A stretch of DNA of 64,000 nt from Aeromicrobium wangtongii. GTDB lineage: Bacteria; Actinomycetota; Actinomycetes; Propionibacteriales; Nocardioidaceae. This document shows positions 52,153-60,341 of the stretch, one piece after another; the stretch's first letter is position 1; each line of letters opens with the position of its first letter. The notes beneath the pieces are model-generated. The model did not search any database, was not told the origin of the DNA, and worked only from the letters and a program-made list of their open reading frames with translations. Made by a program: the position numbers and the translations under genes. The DNA lies in assembly GCF_024584515.1 (NCBI RefSeq), contig NZ_CP102173.1, forward strand, positions 682,001-746,000, in the 5' to 3' direction.

Positions 52153-53253
52153 GTGAGCGACAGATATCAGGTGCCGCCGGGCGTCGAGATCGCTACGCAA
52201 TGGGCGTGGCGGCTGCTGGTCATCGCGGCAGCAGGCGCCCTCGGGATCTGGCTGCTGCGGTACTTCTCCGAGCTGACGGTGCCGCTGGCGGTGGCCCTGC
52301 TCGGCACGGCCCTGACCATCAGCGTCGTCGACTGGCTGAACGCTCGGGGGCTCCCGCGCCTGCTGTCCACGTTCATCGTCGTGATCACGATGCTCCTGGC
52401 GTTCTTCGGCATGCTGGCCCTGGTCGGGCAGCAGCTCTCGACGCAGGCCGGCGATCTGCGGTCGAACGTCGTCGAGGGCATCTCGCAGGTGCAGGAGTGG
52501 GCGAAGGACGGGCCGCTCGACCTGAGCGACACCCAGATCGAGGGCTGGGTCGACGACGTCAAGCAGTCGATCGCGTCCAGCGACACCACGATCCTCACTC
52601 GGGTCGGTGAGGTCGGCGACACCGTGACGCACCTCGTCGCCGGATTCTTCATCGCCCTGTTCGCCTCGTTCTTCTTCCTCTACGACGGGCAACGCATCTG
52701 GAGCTGGGTCGTGGCCCTGTTCCCGCGCACCGCCCGCGCCCGCGTCGACTCGTCGGGCCACACGGCCTGGGTCTCGCTGACCGCCTTCGTGCGGGCCACC
52801 GTCATCGTTGCCTTCACCGATGCGGTCGGCATCGCGCTGGGCGCGTGGCTGCTCGGCGTCCCGCTGACCTTGGCGATCGGCGTGCTGGTGTTCCTCGGCG
52901 CGTTCGTCCCCATCATCGGCGCGCTGCTGTCCGGGATGGTCGCGGTGCTGGTGGCGCTCGTCGCGCAGGGGCCCTGGACCGCCCTGATCATGCTGCTGGT
53001 CGTGATCGCGGTCCAGCAGATCGAGGCGCACGTGCTGCAGCCGTTCCTGATGGGCCGGCTGGTGGCCGTCCATCCGCTCGCGATCATCCTGGCCATCGCC
53101 GCCGGCGTCACGGTGGCCGGTGTCGTCGGCGCGCTGATCGCCGTTCCGCTGGCCGCATGCCTCAACGGGGTCGTGCGACACCTGGTGGCCGGCGCGCGGG
53201 AGTACCAGGACGAACCCGAGGGCGAGGTCGACCTCGGACCCGATCCGGCGTGA
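52153..53253 (+). CDS. AI-2E family transporter (TqsA/YhhQ-type permease)
   Basis: A 366-residue membrane protein with about 7-8 helices. The large loop (QLSTQAGDLRSNVVEGISQVQEWAKDGP) after helix 3 and the C-terminal signature GVLVFLGAFVPIIGALLSGMVAVLVAL...VQQIEAHVLQPFLMGRLVAVHPLAIILAIAAGVTVAGVVGALIAVPLAA are those of the UPF0118/AI-2E family, whose members include AI-2 exporters and Na+/H+ antiporters. Start GTG 52153 follows GAAGGAG at a slightly long spacing. Its stop overlaps the next gene's GTG (53250). Confidence 0.92.
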   Translation: MSDRYQVPPGVEIATQWAWRLLVIAAAGALGIWLLRYFSELTVPLAVALLGTALTISVVDWLNARGLPRLLSTFIVVITMLLAFFGMLALVGQQLSTQAGDLRSNVVEGISQVQEWAKDGPLDLSDTQIEGWVDDVKQSIASSDTTILTRVGEVGDTVTHLVAGFFIALFASFFFLYDGQRIWSWVVALFPRTARARVDSSGHTAWVSLTAFVRATVIVAFTDAVGIALGAWLLGVPLTLAIGVLVFLGAFVPIIGALLSGMVAVLVALVAQGPWTALIMLLVVIAVQQIEAHVLQPFLMGRLVAVHPLAIILAIAAGVTVAGVVGALIAVPLAACLNGVVRHLVAGAREYQDEPEGEVDLGPDPA

Positions 53254-53582
53254 CGGACGTCCACGCGTTCTGCGCGGCCATGCCAGGCGCCCAGCTGAGC
53301 TTCCCGTTCAACGAGGAGATCGCGGTCTACAAGGTCGGCGGCAAGATCTTCGCCCTCACGGGGGTCACGGACGTCGAGAGCATCAACCTGAAGGCCGAGC
53401 CCGCCGATGTCACCGGTCTCGTGGAGACGCATGAGGCGATCACGCGCGGCTTTCACATGAACAAGAAGCACTGGATCACGGTGCGGCTCACCGGTGACCT
53501 GCCGTCCGGCCTGCTCGAAGAGCTCATCGAGGACTCGTACGACCTGATCGTCGACAAGCTCCCGGCGCGCGACCGGCCCTAG
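53250..53582 (+). CDS. MmcQ/YjbR family DNA-binding-fold protein
   Basis: A 110-residue protein of the MmcQ/YjbR family: FPFNEEIAVYKVGGKIFALTGV, INLKAEPADVTGLVETHEAITRGFHMNKKHWITVRLTGDLPSGLLEELIEDSYDLIVDKLP. The family has a double-wing fold; function unsettled. GTG 53250 overlaps the transporter stop (GTGA), so the two are coupled. Confidence 0.9.
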   Translation: MTDVHAFCAAMPGAQLSFPFNEEIAVYKVGGKIFALTGVTDVESINLKAEPADVTGLVETHEAITRGFHMNKKHWITVRLTGDLPSGLLEELIEDSYDLIVDKLPARDRP

Positions 53583-53594
53583 ATCGTCTCAGAG

Positions 53595-54032
53595 CTAACC
53601 GAGTGACTCGTCCAGGCGCAGCAGGTCGTCGCGCAGACGATCGCGCTCCTCGTCGGTCCAGTCGGCCATCGCCTCGGTGATGACGGCGCGCCGCAGGTCG
53701 AAGCTGCAGCGGAGGCCGTCCCGGCCGGCATCGGAGATCGCGATGATGCGCGCGCGGCCGTCCTGCGGATCGGGACCGCGCTCGATCAGCCCGCGGTCGC
53801 ACAGCTGCTGGACGTGGCGGCTGACCGTCGAGGCGTCCAGGTGCATGGCCTCTGCCAGGTCGCCCAGCCGAATGGGGCCCTTGGCCTTGAGTGCGTGCAG
53901 GACGCCGGCCTGCGAGGCGTCGACGACGTCGCCGTCGACGCGTGCCCGGAACCGCCGATTCATGGCCAGCATCATCCGCAGAACGACGTCCTCGGCCGAG
54001 GGCTTCTCGACGACTGCAGGTGCCGGTTGCAT
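53595..54032 (-). CDS. MarR family transcriptional regulator
   Basis: A 145-residue winged-helix regulator. The recognition region is GPIRLGDLAEAMHLDASTVSRHVQQLCDRGLIERGPDPQDGRARIIAISDAGRD (about 50-103), the standard MarR wing with D-x-R. ATG 54032 has TATGCT six bases upstream on the reverse strand, and two matching inverted repeats (54026-54064) cover the start and promoter, so autorepression is likely. It is divergent from threonine ammonia-lyase. Confidence 0.92.
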   Translation of the reverse strand: MQPAPAVVEKPSAEDVVLRMMLAMNRRFRARVDGDVVDASQAGVLHALKAKGPIRLGDLAEAMHLDASTVSRHVQQLCDRGLIERGPDPQDGRARIIAISDAGRDGLRCSFDLRRAVITEAMADWTDEERDRLRDDLLRLDESLG

Positions 54033-54064
54033 GACGCAAGCATATGTCAGTTGCTGGGTGCAAC
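54026..54064. promoter_or_regulatory. tandem MarR-type operators GTTGC-N5-GCAAG/C
   Basis: GTTGC-ATGAC-GCAAG (54026-54040) spans the marR start codon; GTTGC-TGGGT-GCAAC (54050-54064) lies upstream. Centres are 24 bp apart. The marR -10 element (TATGCT, 54044-54039) overlaps the first operator and extends toward the second. Confidence 0.75.
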
Positions 54065-54089
54065 CAAGTGTCGTATGACACCTTCGGAC

Positions 54090-54095
54090 TACGCT
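54090..54095 (+). promoter_or_regulatory. -10 element TACGCT for leaderless threonine ammonia-lyase gene
   Basis: TACGCT, six bases, GTG 54102. Lies 26 bases from the second MarR operator. Confidence 0.6.
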
Positions 54096-54101
54096 GTCGG
54101 A

Positions 54102-55292
54102 GTGGACCTGAGCGATGTGCGAGCCGCCCGCAAGCTGCTGGACGGCGTGACCGAGACGACCCCCATGGCGCACTCCCGATGGCTCAGCTCGCGCACGGGC
54201 CAGGACGTCTTCCTGAAGGCGGAGAACCTGCAGCGGACCGGATCGTTCAAGATCCGCGGGGCCTACGTCCGCATCGCCCGGCTCAGCGACGAGGAGCGTG
54301 CGCGCGGTGTCGTCGCGGCCAGCGCCGGAAATCACGCCCAGGGCGTTGCGCTCGCCGCATCGATGCTGGGCGCCAAGGCGACGATCTTCATGCCGGTCGG
54401 TGCGGCCCTGCCGAAGGTCGCGGCGACCCAGGGGTACGGCGCCGACATCGAGTTCCGCGGCGCGGGAGTGACCGAGGCGCTGGTACCGGCCAAGGCATTC
54501 GCCGAGACGACAGGTGCGGTCCTGATCCACCCCTTCGACCACGAGGACATCATCGCGGGCCAGGGGACGGTCGGCCTGGAGATCCTCGAGCAGTGCCCCG
54601 ACGTCCGGACGATCCTGGTCCCGCTCGGCGGGGGCGGGCTCGCCGCGGGCATCGCGCTGCTGCGCACGGAGCGGCCCGACCTGCGGATCATCGGGGTGCA
54701 GGCCGAGGACGCGGCGGCCTATCCGGGCTCGATCGCCGCGGGCCAACCGCTGGCCGCCACGATGGGGGTGACGATGGCGGACGGCATCGCGGTCGCCCAG
54801 CCGGGAGACATGCCGTTCGAGATCCTGGCCTCCCTGCTCGACGAGGTCATCACGGTCAGCGAGGAGTCACTCAGCCGGGCGCTGATCTCGCTGCTGGAGC
54901 GGGCCAAGATGCTCGTCGAGCCGGCGGGGGCTGCCGCGGTCGCCGCCGTGCTGGAGCGGCCCGATGCGTTCGAGGGACCCGTCGTGGCGGTGCTGTCCGG
55001 CGGCAACATCGACGCCCTCGTGCTGCTGGACGTCATCCGGCACGGTCTGGCGGCCGGGGGACGCTTCCTGACGATGCGTGTGCGCATCGGCGACCGTCCC
55101 GGCGAGCTCATGCGTCTGCTCGGCGACCTGGCGCGGCTCCAGGTCAATGTGCTGACCGTCAACCACGACCGCTCGTCGGAGCTGCTGGGCGTCCGGCAGG
55201 TCGACGTGGACATCCAGGTCGCCACCCGTGGCCCGCAGCACCGCGACGAGGTCATCGCCCGCCTGCGGGACCACGGCTACGAGCTGCTCTGA
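54102..55292 (+). CDS. ilvA: threonine ammonia-lyase with C-terminal ACT domain
   Basis: A 396-residue PLP enzyme deaminating threonine to 2-oxobutanoate. PLP Lys 50 lies in TGSFKIRGA; SAGNHAQGVAL is the phosphate-side Asn loop and LGGGGLAAGIA the glycine loop. The C-terminal ~75 residues (RFLTMRVRIGDRPGELMRLLGDLARLQVNVLTVNHDR) form one ACT domain, implying allosteric control. GTG 54102 fits both a leaderless -10 and the family start DLSDVRAARKLLDGV; ATG 54075 is an alternative. A catabolic versus biosynthetic role is not decided; proximity to a MarR regulator is notable. Confidence 0.92.
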   Translation: MDLSDVRAARKLLDGVTETTPMAHSRWLSSRTGQDVFLKAENLQRTGSFKIRGAYVRIARLSDEERARGVVAASAGNHAQGVALAASMLGAKATIFMPVGAALPKVAATQGYGADIEFRGAGVTEALVPAKAFAETTGAVLIHPFDHEDIIAGQGTVGLEILEQCPDVRTILVPLGGGGLAAGIALLRTERPDLRIIGVQAEDAAAYPGSIAAGQPLAATMGVTMADGIAVAQPGDMPFEILASLLDEVITVSEESLSRALISLLERAKMLVEPAGAAAVAAVLERPDAFEGPVVAVLSGGNIDALVLLDVIRHGLAAGGRFLTMRVRIGDRPGELMRLLGDLARLQVNVLTVNHDRSSELLGVRQVDVDIQVATRGPQHRDEVIARLRDHGYELL

Positions 55293-55311
55293 GCCCCGCG
55301 TGGGGGATGGG

Positions 55312-55815
55312 TCAGAACGGCTTCGCGTCGACGATCTCGACGGTCATGCTCTTGCCGTTGGGGGTCTCGAACGAGACGGTGTCGCCGACCGACTTGCCGG
55401 CGATCGCGGCGCCCAGCGGGGAGGTGGGGGAGTAGACGTCGATCTCGACGCTGGAGTCCATGCTCAGCAGCTCGCGTGAGCCGAGCAGGAACCGCTCGGT
55501 GTCGGAGTCGCCCTCGAAGCGGACGGTCACGATCATGCCGGCCTCGACCAGGCCATCGTCGGCAGGCTTCTCGCCCACCTCGGCGCGCCGCAGCATCGCC
55601 TCGAGCTGGTCGATGCGGGCCTTGGTCTTGCCCTGCTCCTCGCGGGCGGCGTGGTAGCCGCCGTTCTCCTTGAGGTCGCCCTCGTCACGAGCAGCGGCGA
55701 TCTTGGCCGTGATGTCGGCCCACACATCGCCCTTGAGGTGCTCGAGCTCCTTCTGCAGACGGTCGTACGCCTCCTGGGTCACCCAGATGGTGTCGGTCTC
55801 TGTCGGCTGAGTCAT
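55312..55815 (-). CDS. greA: transcription elongation factor GreA
   Basis: A 167-residue factor that rescues backtracked RNA polymerase. The N-terminal coiled coil ends in the acidic tip ARDEGDLKENGGYHAAREEQ (about 42-61), the residues that reach the active site; the C-terminal FKBP-like domain includes SPTSPLGAAIAGKSVGDTV. AAAGGAGC precedes ATG 55815. It is followed upstream by DUF4307 and mca, a conserved actinobacterial block. Convergent with ilvA; a short CCCC-GCGT-GGGG hairpin lies between. Confidence 0.97.
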   Translation of the reverse strand: MTQPTETDTIWVTQEAYDRLQKELEHLKGDVWADITAKIAAARDEGDLKENGGYHAAREEQGKTKARIDQLEAMLRRAEVGEKPADDGLVEAGMIVTVRFEGDSDTERFLLGSRELLSMDSSVEIDVYSPTSPLGAAIAGKSVGDTVSFETPNGKSMTVEIVDAKPF

Positions 55816-55877
55816 ACGAGTGCTCCTTTACGTGCTGCACCCCGGACAGCGCCCGGGGTGAACGACGAGGTTAGCAC

Positions 55878-56264
55878 TCAATCAGCGGGCACACACGTTC
55901 TCAGGACACCGTTCACGGCGCGGCGCTCGGTCTCGATGTCGATCGTCACGCGGACCTCTTCGCGCTCGGATGCCGGGACGTCGACGGTCTTCTCACCCAC
56001 GATAGCGTGATCGGCCGCTTGGGCGTAGACCGTGCACGTGACGGCGAGCGGATCGGGACGGACGATGTCGACCTTGACGGTGACCTGGCGGTCGCTGACG
56101 ACGTCGTACGCCCACATACGTGCGGTGACCGGATCCTTCTGGAAGCCGACCCATGCTGCGAAGGCCACGCCGAGGGTGATGCCGATGGCCGCGATGGTGG
56201 GCCAGAACCACCGGGGGCGCTGGCGGGATCCGTAACGGGTGCTGAGGTCGGTCACGTGCTCCAT
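55878..56264 (-). CDS. DUF4307 membrane-anchored protein
   Basis: A 128-residue protein with one N-terminal transmembrane helix (about 20-43, WFWPTIAAIGITLGVAFAAWVGF) and an extracytoplasmic beta-rich domain with one conserved Cys pair (AVTCTVYAQ, LRTCVPAD). DUF4307 proteins sit beside greA and mca in many actinobacteria (the M. tuberculosis greA-mca region has the same order). ATG 56264 gives the proper start; upstream Met codons lie outside the family pattern. Function unknown. Confidence 0.88.
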   Translation of the reverse strand: MEHVTDLSTRYGSRQRPRWFWPTIAAIGITLGVAFAAWVGFQKDPVTARMWAYDVVSDRQVTVKVDIVRPDPLAVTCTVYAQAADHAIVGEKTVDVPASEREEVRVTIDIETERRAVNGVLRTCVPAD

Positions 56265-56379
56265 TGTCTCAGGCGTTCCCAGCCGACTCGGCGAGGGTTC
56301 GTCGGGCCACCGGAACACCCGGCGCGTGCCGGTTGTTGCCGTGGGTGCAAGGATTTGTCAACGCCTTCGAAGGAGACCC

Positions 56380-57252
56380 GTGGACGAGAAGCTCCGCCTG
56401 ATGCACGTGCACGCCCATCCCGACGACGAGTCGAGCAAGGGCGCGGCATCGACCGCGAAGTACGTCGCCGAGGGGGTCGACGTCCACGTCGTGACCTGCA
56501 CGGGCGGTGAGCGAGGCTCGATCCTGAACCCCCAGTACAAGCATCCGGGCATCGAGGACAACCCCGAGCTCATCACCCTGATCCGCCGCGAGGAGATGGA
56601 TCGGGCCCGTTCGATCCTGGGCATCACGCAGGACTGGCTCGGCTTCGTCGACTCGGGCTGGCCCGAGGGCGACCCGAAGCCGCCGCTGCCCGAGGGTTGC
56701 TTCGGCCTGAAGTCGGTCGAGGAGGCCGCCGAGCCACTCGTCCGGCTGATCCGATCGTTCAAGCCGCACGTGCTGACGACGTACGACGAGAACGGCGGCT
56801 ACCCGCACCCCGACCACATCATGTGCCACAAGATCAGCGTCGAGGCCTACGAGGCCGCCGCCGATCCGAACCGGTATCCCGATGCTGGGGAGCCGTGGCA
56901 GGTCTCCAAGCTCTACTACCACCTGGGCTGGAGCTGGGAGCGCATGGAGGCGATCGCCAAGGCGATGGAGTCCCACGGCCTGGAGAACCCCTACGCCGAC
57001 CGGTTCAAGAACTGGGAGCGCAAGCCGGAGGACGAGGCGCGGCTGACCACACGGGTCGAGTGCGCCGAGTACTTCCCGGTCCGCGACGCAGCGCTGCTTG
57101 CCCATGCAACGCAGATCGACCCCGATGGCTGGTTCTTCGCGGTGCCGCACGAGGTCCAGACCGAGGCGTGGCCCACGGAGGACTACCAGCTGGTCGACAG
57201 CAAGGTCGAGACCTCCATCCCCGAGACCGATCTGTTCACCGGATTGCGCTGA
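56380..57252 (+). CDS. mca: mycothiol S-conjugate amidase Mca
   Basis: A 290-residue zinc amidase (LmbE-like fold) that cleaves mycothiol S-conjugates to a mercapturic acid for export plus GlcN-Ins, central to actinobacterial detoxification. Zinc ligands are in HVHAHPDDES (His 13, Asp 16) and HPDHIM (143-146); CTGGERGSILNP is the conserved substrate loop. GTG 56380 is preceded by AAGGAG (56370-56375). The gene is proof that the organism uses mycothiol. The next gene begins 4 bases after its stop. Confidence 0.96.
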   Translation: MDEKLRLMHVHAHPDDESSKGAASTAKYVAEGVDVHVVTCTGGERGSILNPQYKHPGIEDNPELITLIRREEMDRARSILGITQDWLGFVDSGWPEGDPKPPLPEGCFGLKSVEEAAEPLVRLIRSFKPHVLTTYDENGGYPHPDHIMCHKISVEAYEAAADPNRYPDAGEPWQVSKLYYHLGWSWERMEAIAKAMESHGLENPYADRFKNWERKPEDEARLTTRVECAEYFPVRDAALLAHATQIDPDGWFFAVPHEVQTEAWPTEDYQLVDSKVETSIPETDLFTGLR

Positions 57253-57256
57253 CGAT

Positions 57257-58192
57257 GTGAATCTCACCGTCGTCCTGGCCTTCACCGCCAACGTCCTCGT
57301 GGCGCTGGCCAAGACGGCCGCGGCGGTGCTGACCGGTTCGGCGTCGATGGTCGCCGAGTCGGCGCACTCCTGGGCGGACACGGGCAACGAGGTGTTCCTG
57401 CTCGTGGCGGACCGGCGCTCGCGTCGCCGTCCCGATCACAGCCATCCGCACGGGTACGGGCGCGAGGCGTACGTGTGGTCGATGTTCGCGGCGGTGGGGT
57501 TGTTCGTGGCCGGGGCCGCGGTCTCGATCATCCACGGCGTCCAGGAGCTCGGCGCCAAGGAGGGCAACGAGAGCTTCACGCTCGCCTACGTCGTGCTGGC
57601 GGTCGCCTTCGTGCTCGAGGGCACCTCGTTCCTGCAGGCCTACCGCCAGGTGCACCGTGGCGCGGAATCCGCCGACCAGACCGTGCTCCACACGGCGCTG
57701 TCGACCTCGGACCCGACGCTGCGCGCCGTGTTCGCGGAGGACTCGGCGGCACTGGTCGGCATCCTGCTCGCCGCGGGCGGCATCGGCCTGCACCAGGTGA
57801 CCGGCTCACCGGTCTACGACGCGATCGGGTCGATCCTGGTCGGCATCCTGCTGGCCGTGATCGCGTTCGTGCTGATCGACCGCAACCGCCGGTTCCTGGT
57901 CGGCGAGTCGGTCACTCCGGAGATCCAGACGCTGGTCCGCGACCGCATCCTGGCGATGCCCGAGGTCGCGAGCGTGGGATATCTGCACATCGAGTTCGTC
58001 GGCCCGCACCGGCTGTACCTCGTGGCGAGCGTCGACCTGATCGGCGATGAGAGCGAGTCCGTCGTGGCGGACCGGCTGCGCTCCCTCGAGCGCCGGATCG
58101 AGGCCGAGGACGCCGTCGTGGAGGCGGTGCTGACGGTGTCGCGCCCGGGCCGTCCGCCGGACGCGGATCTGGACGACGTCGTGCCGGAGTGA
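57257..58192 (+). CDS. cation diffusion facilitator (CDF) family transporter
   Basis: A 311-residue membrane transporter with six helices. CDF motifs: SASMVAESAHSWADTGNEVFLL in helix 2 (with the metal-site H-x3-D), SHPHGYGREAYVWSMF after it, FAEDSAALVGILLAA in helix 5, then a cytoplasmic C-terminal ferredoxin-like domain (VASVGYLHIEFVGPHRLYLVASVDL). Likely exports Zn2+, Mn2+ or Fe2+; the site H-D versus D-D pattern suggests Zn/Fe-type but is not decisive. Start GTG 57257, probably co-transcribed with mca. Confidence 0.92.
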   Translation: MNLTVVLAFTANVLVALAKTAAAVLTGSASMVAESAHSWADTGNEVFLLVADRRSRRRPDHSHPHGYGREAYVWSMFAAVGLFVAGAAVSIIHGVQELGAKEGNESFTLAYVVLAVAFVLEGTSFLQAYRQVHRGAESADQTVLHTALSTSDPTLRAVFAEDSAALVGILLAAGGIGLHQVTGSPVYDAIGSILVGILLAVIAFVLIDRNRRFLVGESVTPEIQTLVRDRILAMPEVASVGYLHIEFVGPHRLYLVASVDLIGDESESVVADRLRSLERRIEAEDAVVEAVLTVSRPGRPPDADLDDVVPE

Positions 58193-58251
58193 GGCCCGCG
58201 TTGACGGGGCTTGCAGCGCACCCGCGCGGCTCGTCGGGCAGGCACGACGAC

Positions 58252-58257
58252 TAGACT
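58252..58257 (+). promoter_or_regulatory. -10 element TAGACT for leaderless small membrane-protein gene
   Basis: TAGACT, six bases (CAAGAC), ATG 58264. Confidence 0.6.
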
Positions 58258-58263
58258 CAAGAC

Positions 58264-58500
58264 ATGCGCGCCTACGTTCTTCTCGCGGATCTTGCCGCTG
58301 CCGGCACACGCGACAAGCCGCTCGACCCCAATGACGTCAAGCCCGGCTGGGTGGCGCTCGGCATCGTGGTCATCTTGATCATCGCGGTGTACTTCCTGGC
58401 CCGCTCGTTCCTGAAGCACGCCCGCAAGGCGGAGAAGCCCTGGGACGGCGAGGACGTCGACGGCGGCACCGGCCGCACCACCCCGCACGACCGCAACTGA
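58264..58500 (+). CDS. small single-pass membrane protein next to mca
   Basis: A 78-residue protein: short N-terminus (MRAYVLLADLAAAG), then KPGWVALGIVVILIIAVYFLARSFLKHARKAEKPW with one transmembrane helix (about 30-48) and a basic boundary, and a polar tail ending TPHDRN. Small proteins of this type follow mca in mycobacteria and relatives. A decayed second copy of this gene lies at 59598-59661. Function unknown. Confidence 0.8.
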   Translation: MRAYVLLADLAAAGTRDKPLDPNDVKPGWVALGIVVILIIAVYFLARSFLKHARKAEKPWDGEDVDGGTGRTTPHDRN

Positions 58501-58508
58501 GCCGCTTC

Positions 58509-59588
58509 GTGCGCCCCACGCCTCACGCCCTCGTCGTCGGTGCGACCGGTATCGCCGGCAGCGCGCTCGCGCAGCACCTGGTCGACGACGGCTGGCAGGT
58601 GACGGGCCTGTCGCGCCGTCAGCCGGTCGGCATCGACGGCGTCGAGGAAGTCCATGCCGATCTGAGCTCGTCCGACGAGGCCGTCGCCGCGCTCGGCGGC
58701 ACCGAGTTCACCCATGTGTTCATCACGGCGTGGGTGCGGTGCGCGACCGAGGACGAGAACATCGCCGTCAACAGTGCGATGGTCCGAAACCTGCTCGACG
58801 CGGTGCGTCCGGCCGGCACGGTCCAGCACGTCGCCCTGATGACCGGGCTCAAGCACTATCTCGGACCATTTGACGCCTACGGGGCCGGCGAGGTCAGGGA
58901 CACGCCCTTCCACGAGGACGAGGAACGGCTGCCGTACCCGAACTTCTACTACGCGCAGGAGGACGAGCTGTGGGCTGCCGCTGAGCGGGACGGCTTCACC
59001 TGGAGCGTCCATCGCGCGCACACCGTCATCGGCACAGCAGTCGGCAACGCCATGAACATGGCCCAGACGCTCGCCGTCCAGGCCGCGATAAGCCGTGAGC
59101 ACGGTCGTCCATTTGTCTTCCCGGGCTCGCAGACGCAGTGGAACGGCCTCACCGACATGACCGATGCCGGCCTCCTGGCCGAACACATGCAGTGGGCCTC
59201 CACCACCGAGGCGGCGGCGAACAACTCCTACAACATCGTCAACGGCGACGTTTTCCGCTGGCGCTGGATGTGGCCGCGCATCGCGGCGCTGCTGGGTGTG
59301 GAGCCCGAGGGCTTCTCCGAGCGGCCCCGTCCGCTGGAGCAGCAGATGGTCGACGCGCCGGCGGAGTGGAAGGCCGTGAGCGCGCGCCACGGACTGGCGG
59401 TTGAGGACGTGTCGGCGTTGGCCTCTTGGTGGCACACCGACGCGGATCTCGGGCGTGACATGGAGTGCCTGACGGACATGCGACGCAGCCGCCTAGCGGG
59501 ATTCGACGGAAACCGCCCGACGCTCGACTGCTTCGTGCGCGTGTTCGACGAGCTGCGGCAGCGCAACCTGATTCCCGTCATCTCGTAG
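58509..59588 (+). CDS. PRISE-type short-chain reductase (progesterone 5-beta-reductase/iridoid synthase-like)
   Basis: A 359-residue NAD(P)H-dependent reductase. The dinucleotide motif is LVVGATGIAGSALAQHL (about 7-23). PRISE-specific blocks are present: MTGLKHYLGPFDAYG, YPNFYYAQEDELW (the N-F-Y-Y-x-Q-E-D signature in place of the classical Y-x-x-x-K), SVHRAHTVIGTAVGNAMNMAQTLAVQAA, PFVFPGS and NNSYNIVNGDVFRWRWMWPRIAALLG. PRISE enzymes reduce the C=C bond of enones and related compounds. Start GTG 58509, 8 bases after the small gene. It sits between that gene and its decayed copy, suggesting insertion. Confidence 0.85.
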   Translation: MRPTPHALVVGATGIAGSALAQHLVDDGWQVTGLSRRQPVGIDGVEEVHADLSSSDEAVAALGGTEFTHVFITAWVRCATEDENIAVNSAMVRNLLDAVRPAGTVQHVALMTGLKHYLGPFDAYGAGEVRDTPFHEDEERLPYPNFYYAQEDELWAAAERDGFTWSVHRAHTVIGTAVGNAMNMAQTLAVQAAISREHGRPFVFPGSQTQWNGLTDMTDAGLLAEHMQWASTTEAAANNSYNIVNGDVFRWRWMWPRIAALLGVEPEGFSERPRPLEQQMVDAPAEWKAVSARHGLAVEDVSALASWWHTDADLGRDMECLTDMRRSRLAGFDGNRPTLDCFVRVFDELRQRNLIPVIS

Positions 59589-59597
59589 ACCCGAGGC

Positions 59598-59661
59598 ATG
59601 CGCGCCTAGGTTCTTCTCGCGGATCTCGCCGCTGTCGGCCGCACCACCCCGCACGATCGCA
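59598..59661 (+). pseudogene. decayed second copy of the small membrane-protein gene
   Basis: 59598-59638 matches 58264-58304 at 38 of 41 positions; 59637-59661 matches 58471-58495 at 24 of 25. The middle 166 or so bases (the transmembrane part) are lost in an in-frame deletion at a shared CGG/GGC, and codon 4 changed from TAC to TAG, a stop. It lies directly after the PRISE gene. Confidence 0.9.
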
Positions 59662-59684
59662 GCCGGCCTGACGCCCGGCCGGCG

Positions 59685-60341
59685 TCACCGCCAGATCTGC
59701 GCCCGCTCACGCACGGCGCGGGGCAGTGCGTCGAGCGTCCGGTCGGACGGCTCGACCAGCACGGGCGTCGTCGCGCGCTCCAGCAGCGGCAGGTCGGAGT
59801 CCGAGTCGGAGTACACGACGTCGTAGGGCGGGGCGAAGCCGAGCTCGGCGGCGCGCTCGACCTTGCGTCCGCCGTAGTGGTGATCGGCCAGCACCACGCC
59901 GCTGCGGTGCTGCGCGAGCCTGCTGCCCGCAGCCGTGACCGCTCCCGGCCCGGTGAGCAGGGCGACCCAGGCGTGCACGAACGGCTCCAGCCCGGCGGAC
60001 GAGACCAGGACGCGATCGCCCTGGGCGACATGGGAGCGCAGTGCCTCGACGGTCCGCGTCGGGGCGAGACCCTCCTGGGCGTGCAGGTCCTCGGCCAGGG
60101 CGCGCAGCTCGGCCTCGACCGAGTCGATGCGGCGTCCGAGCAGTGCAGCGGCGACCACGGCCCGTGACCATCGGCTGCGCCACCGAGACCGGCGATCGGA
60201 CAGCGCGAACAGGGCCCCGGTGACCGCGACGGGCGGCAGCAGCCACGGCGAGTGGCGCAGGCGCCGTCGCAGCAGCTCGACCGTGGAGTCCCCGTGCAGG
60301 AGCACCCCGTCCAGGTCGAACACGACGGTCTTGCCGCTCAT
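59685..60341 (-). CDS. HAD-superfamily hydrolase, subfamily IB (phosphatase)
   Basis: A 218-residue phosphatase. HAD motif I is FDLDGVLLHGDST (catalytic Asp 8, Asp 10), motif II VLVSSAGLEPF, and motifs III-IV with YSDSDSDLPLL. The cap between I and II is helical (SPWLLPPVAVTGALFAL), typical of subfamily IB such as SerB- or YfbT-like enzymes. ATG 60341 overlaps the GntR stop (ATGA), so both are one transcript. It could dephosphorylate the product of the nearby kinase pathway; inference. Confidence 0.87.
   Translation of the reverse strand: MSGKTVVFDLDGVLLHGDSTVELLRRRLRHSPWLLPPVAVTGALFALSDRRSRWRSRWSRAVVAAALLGRRIDSVEAELRALAEDLHAQEGLAPTRTVEALRSHVAQGDRVLVSSAGLEPFVHAWVALLTGPGAVTAAGSRLAQHRSGVVLADHHYGGRKVERAAELGFAPPYDVVYSDSDSDLPLLERATTPVLVEPSDRTLDALPRAVRERAQIWR

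Noticed and set aside
55294..55305. CCCC-GCGT-GGGG between ilvA and greA as a terminator
   Set aside because: A 4-bp stem is too short in such GC-rich DNA to claim as a terminator.
58509..59588. Calling the reductase catalytically dead because it lacks classical SDR Y-x-x-x-K
   Set aside because: PRISE-family enzymes naturally use the N-F-Y-Y pattern, so absence of the classical motif is expected.
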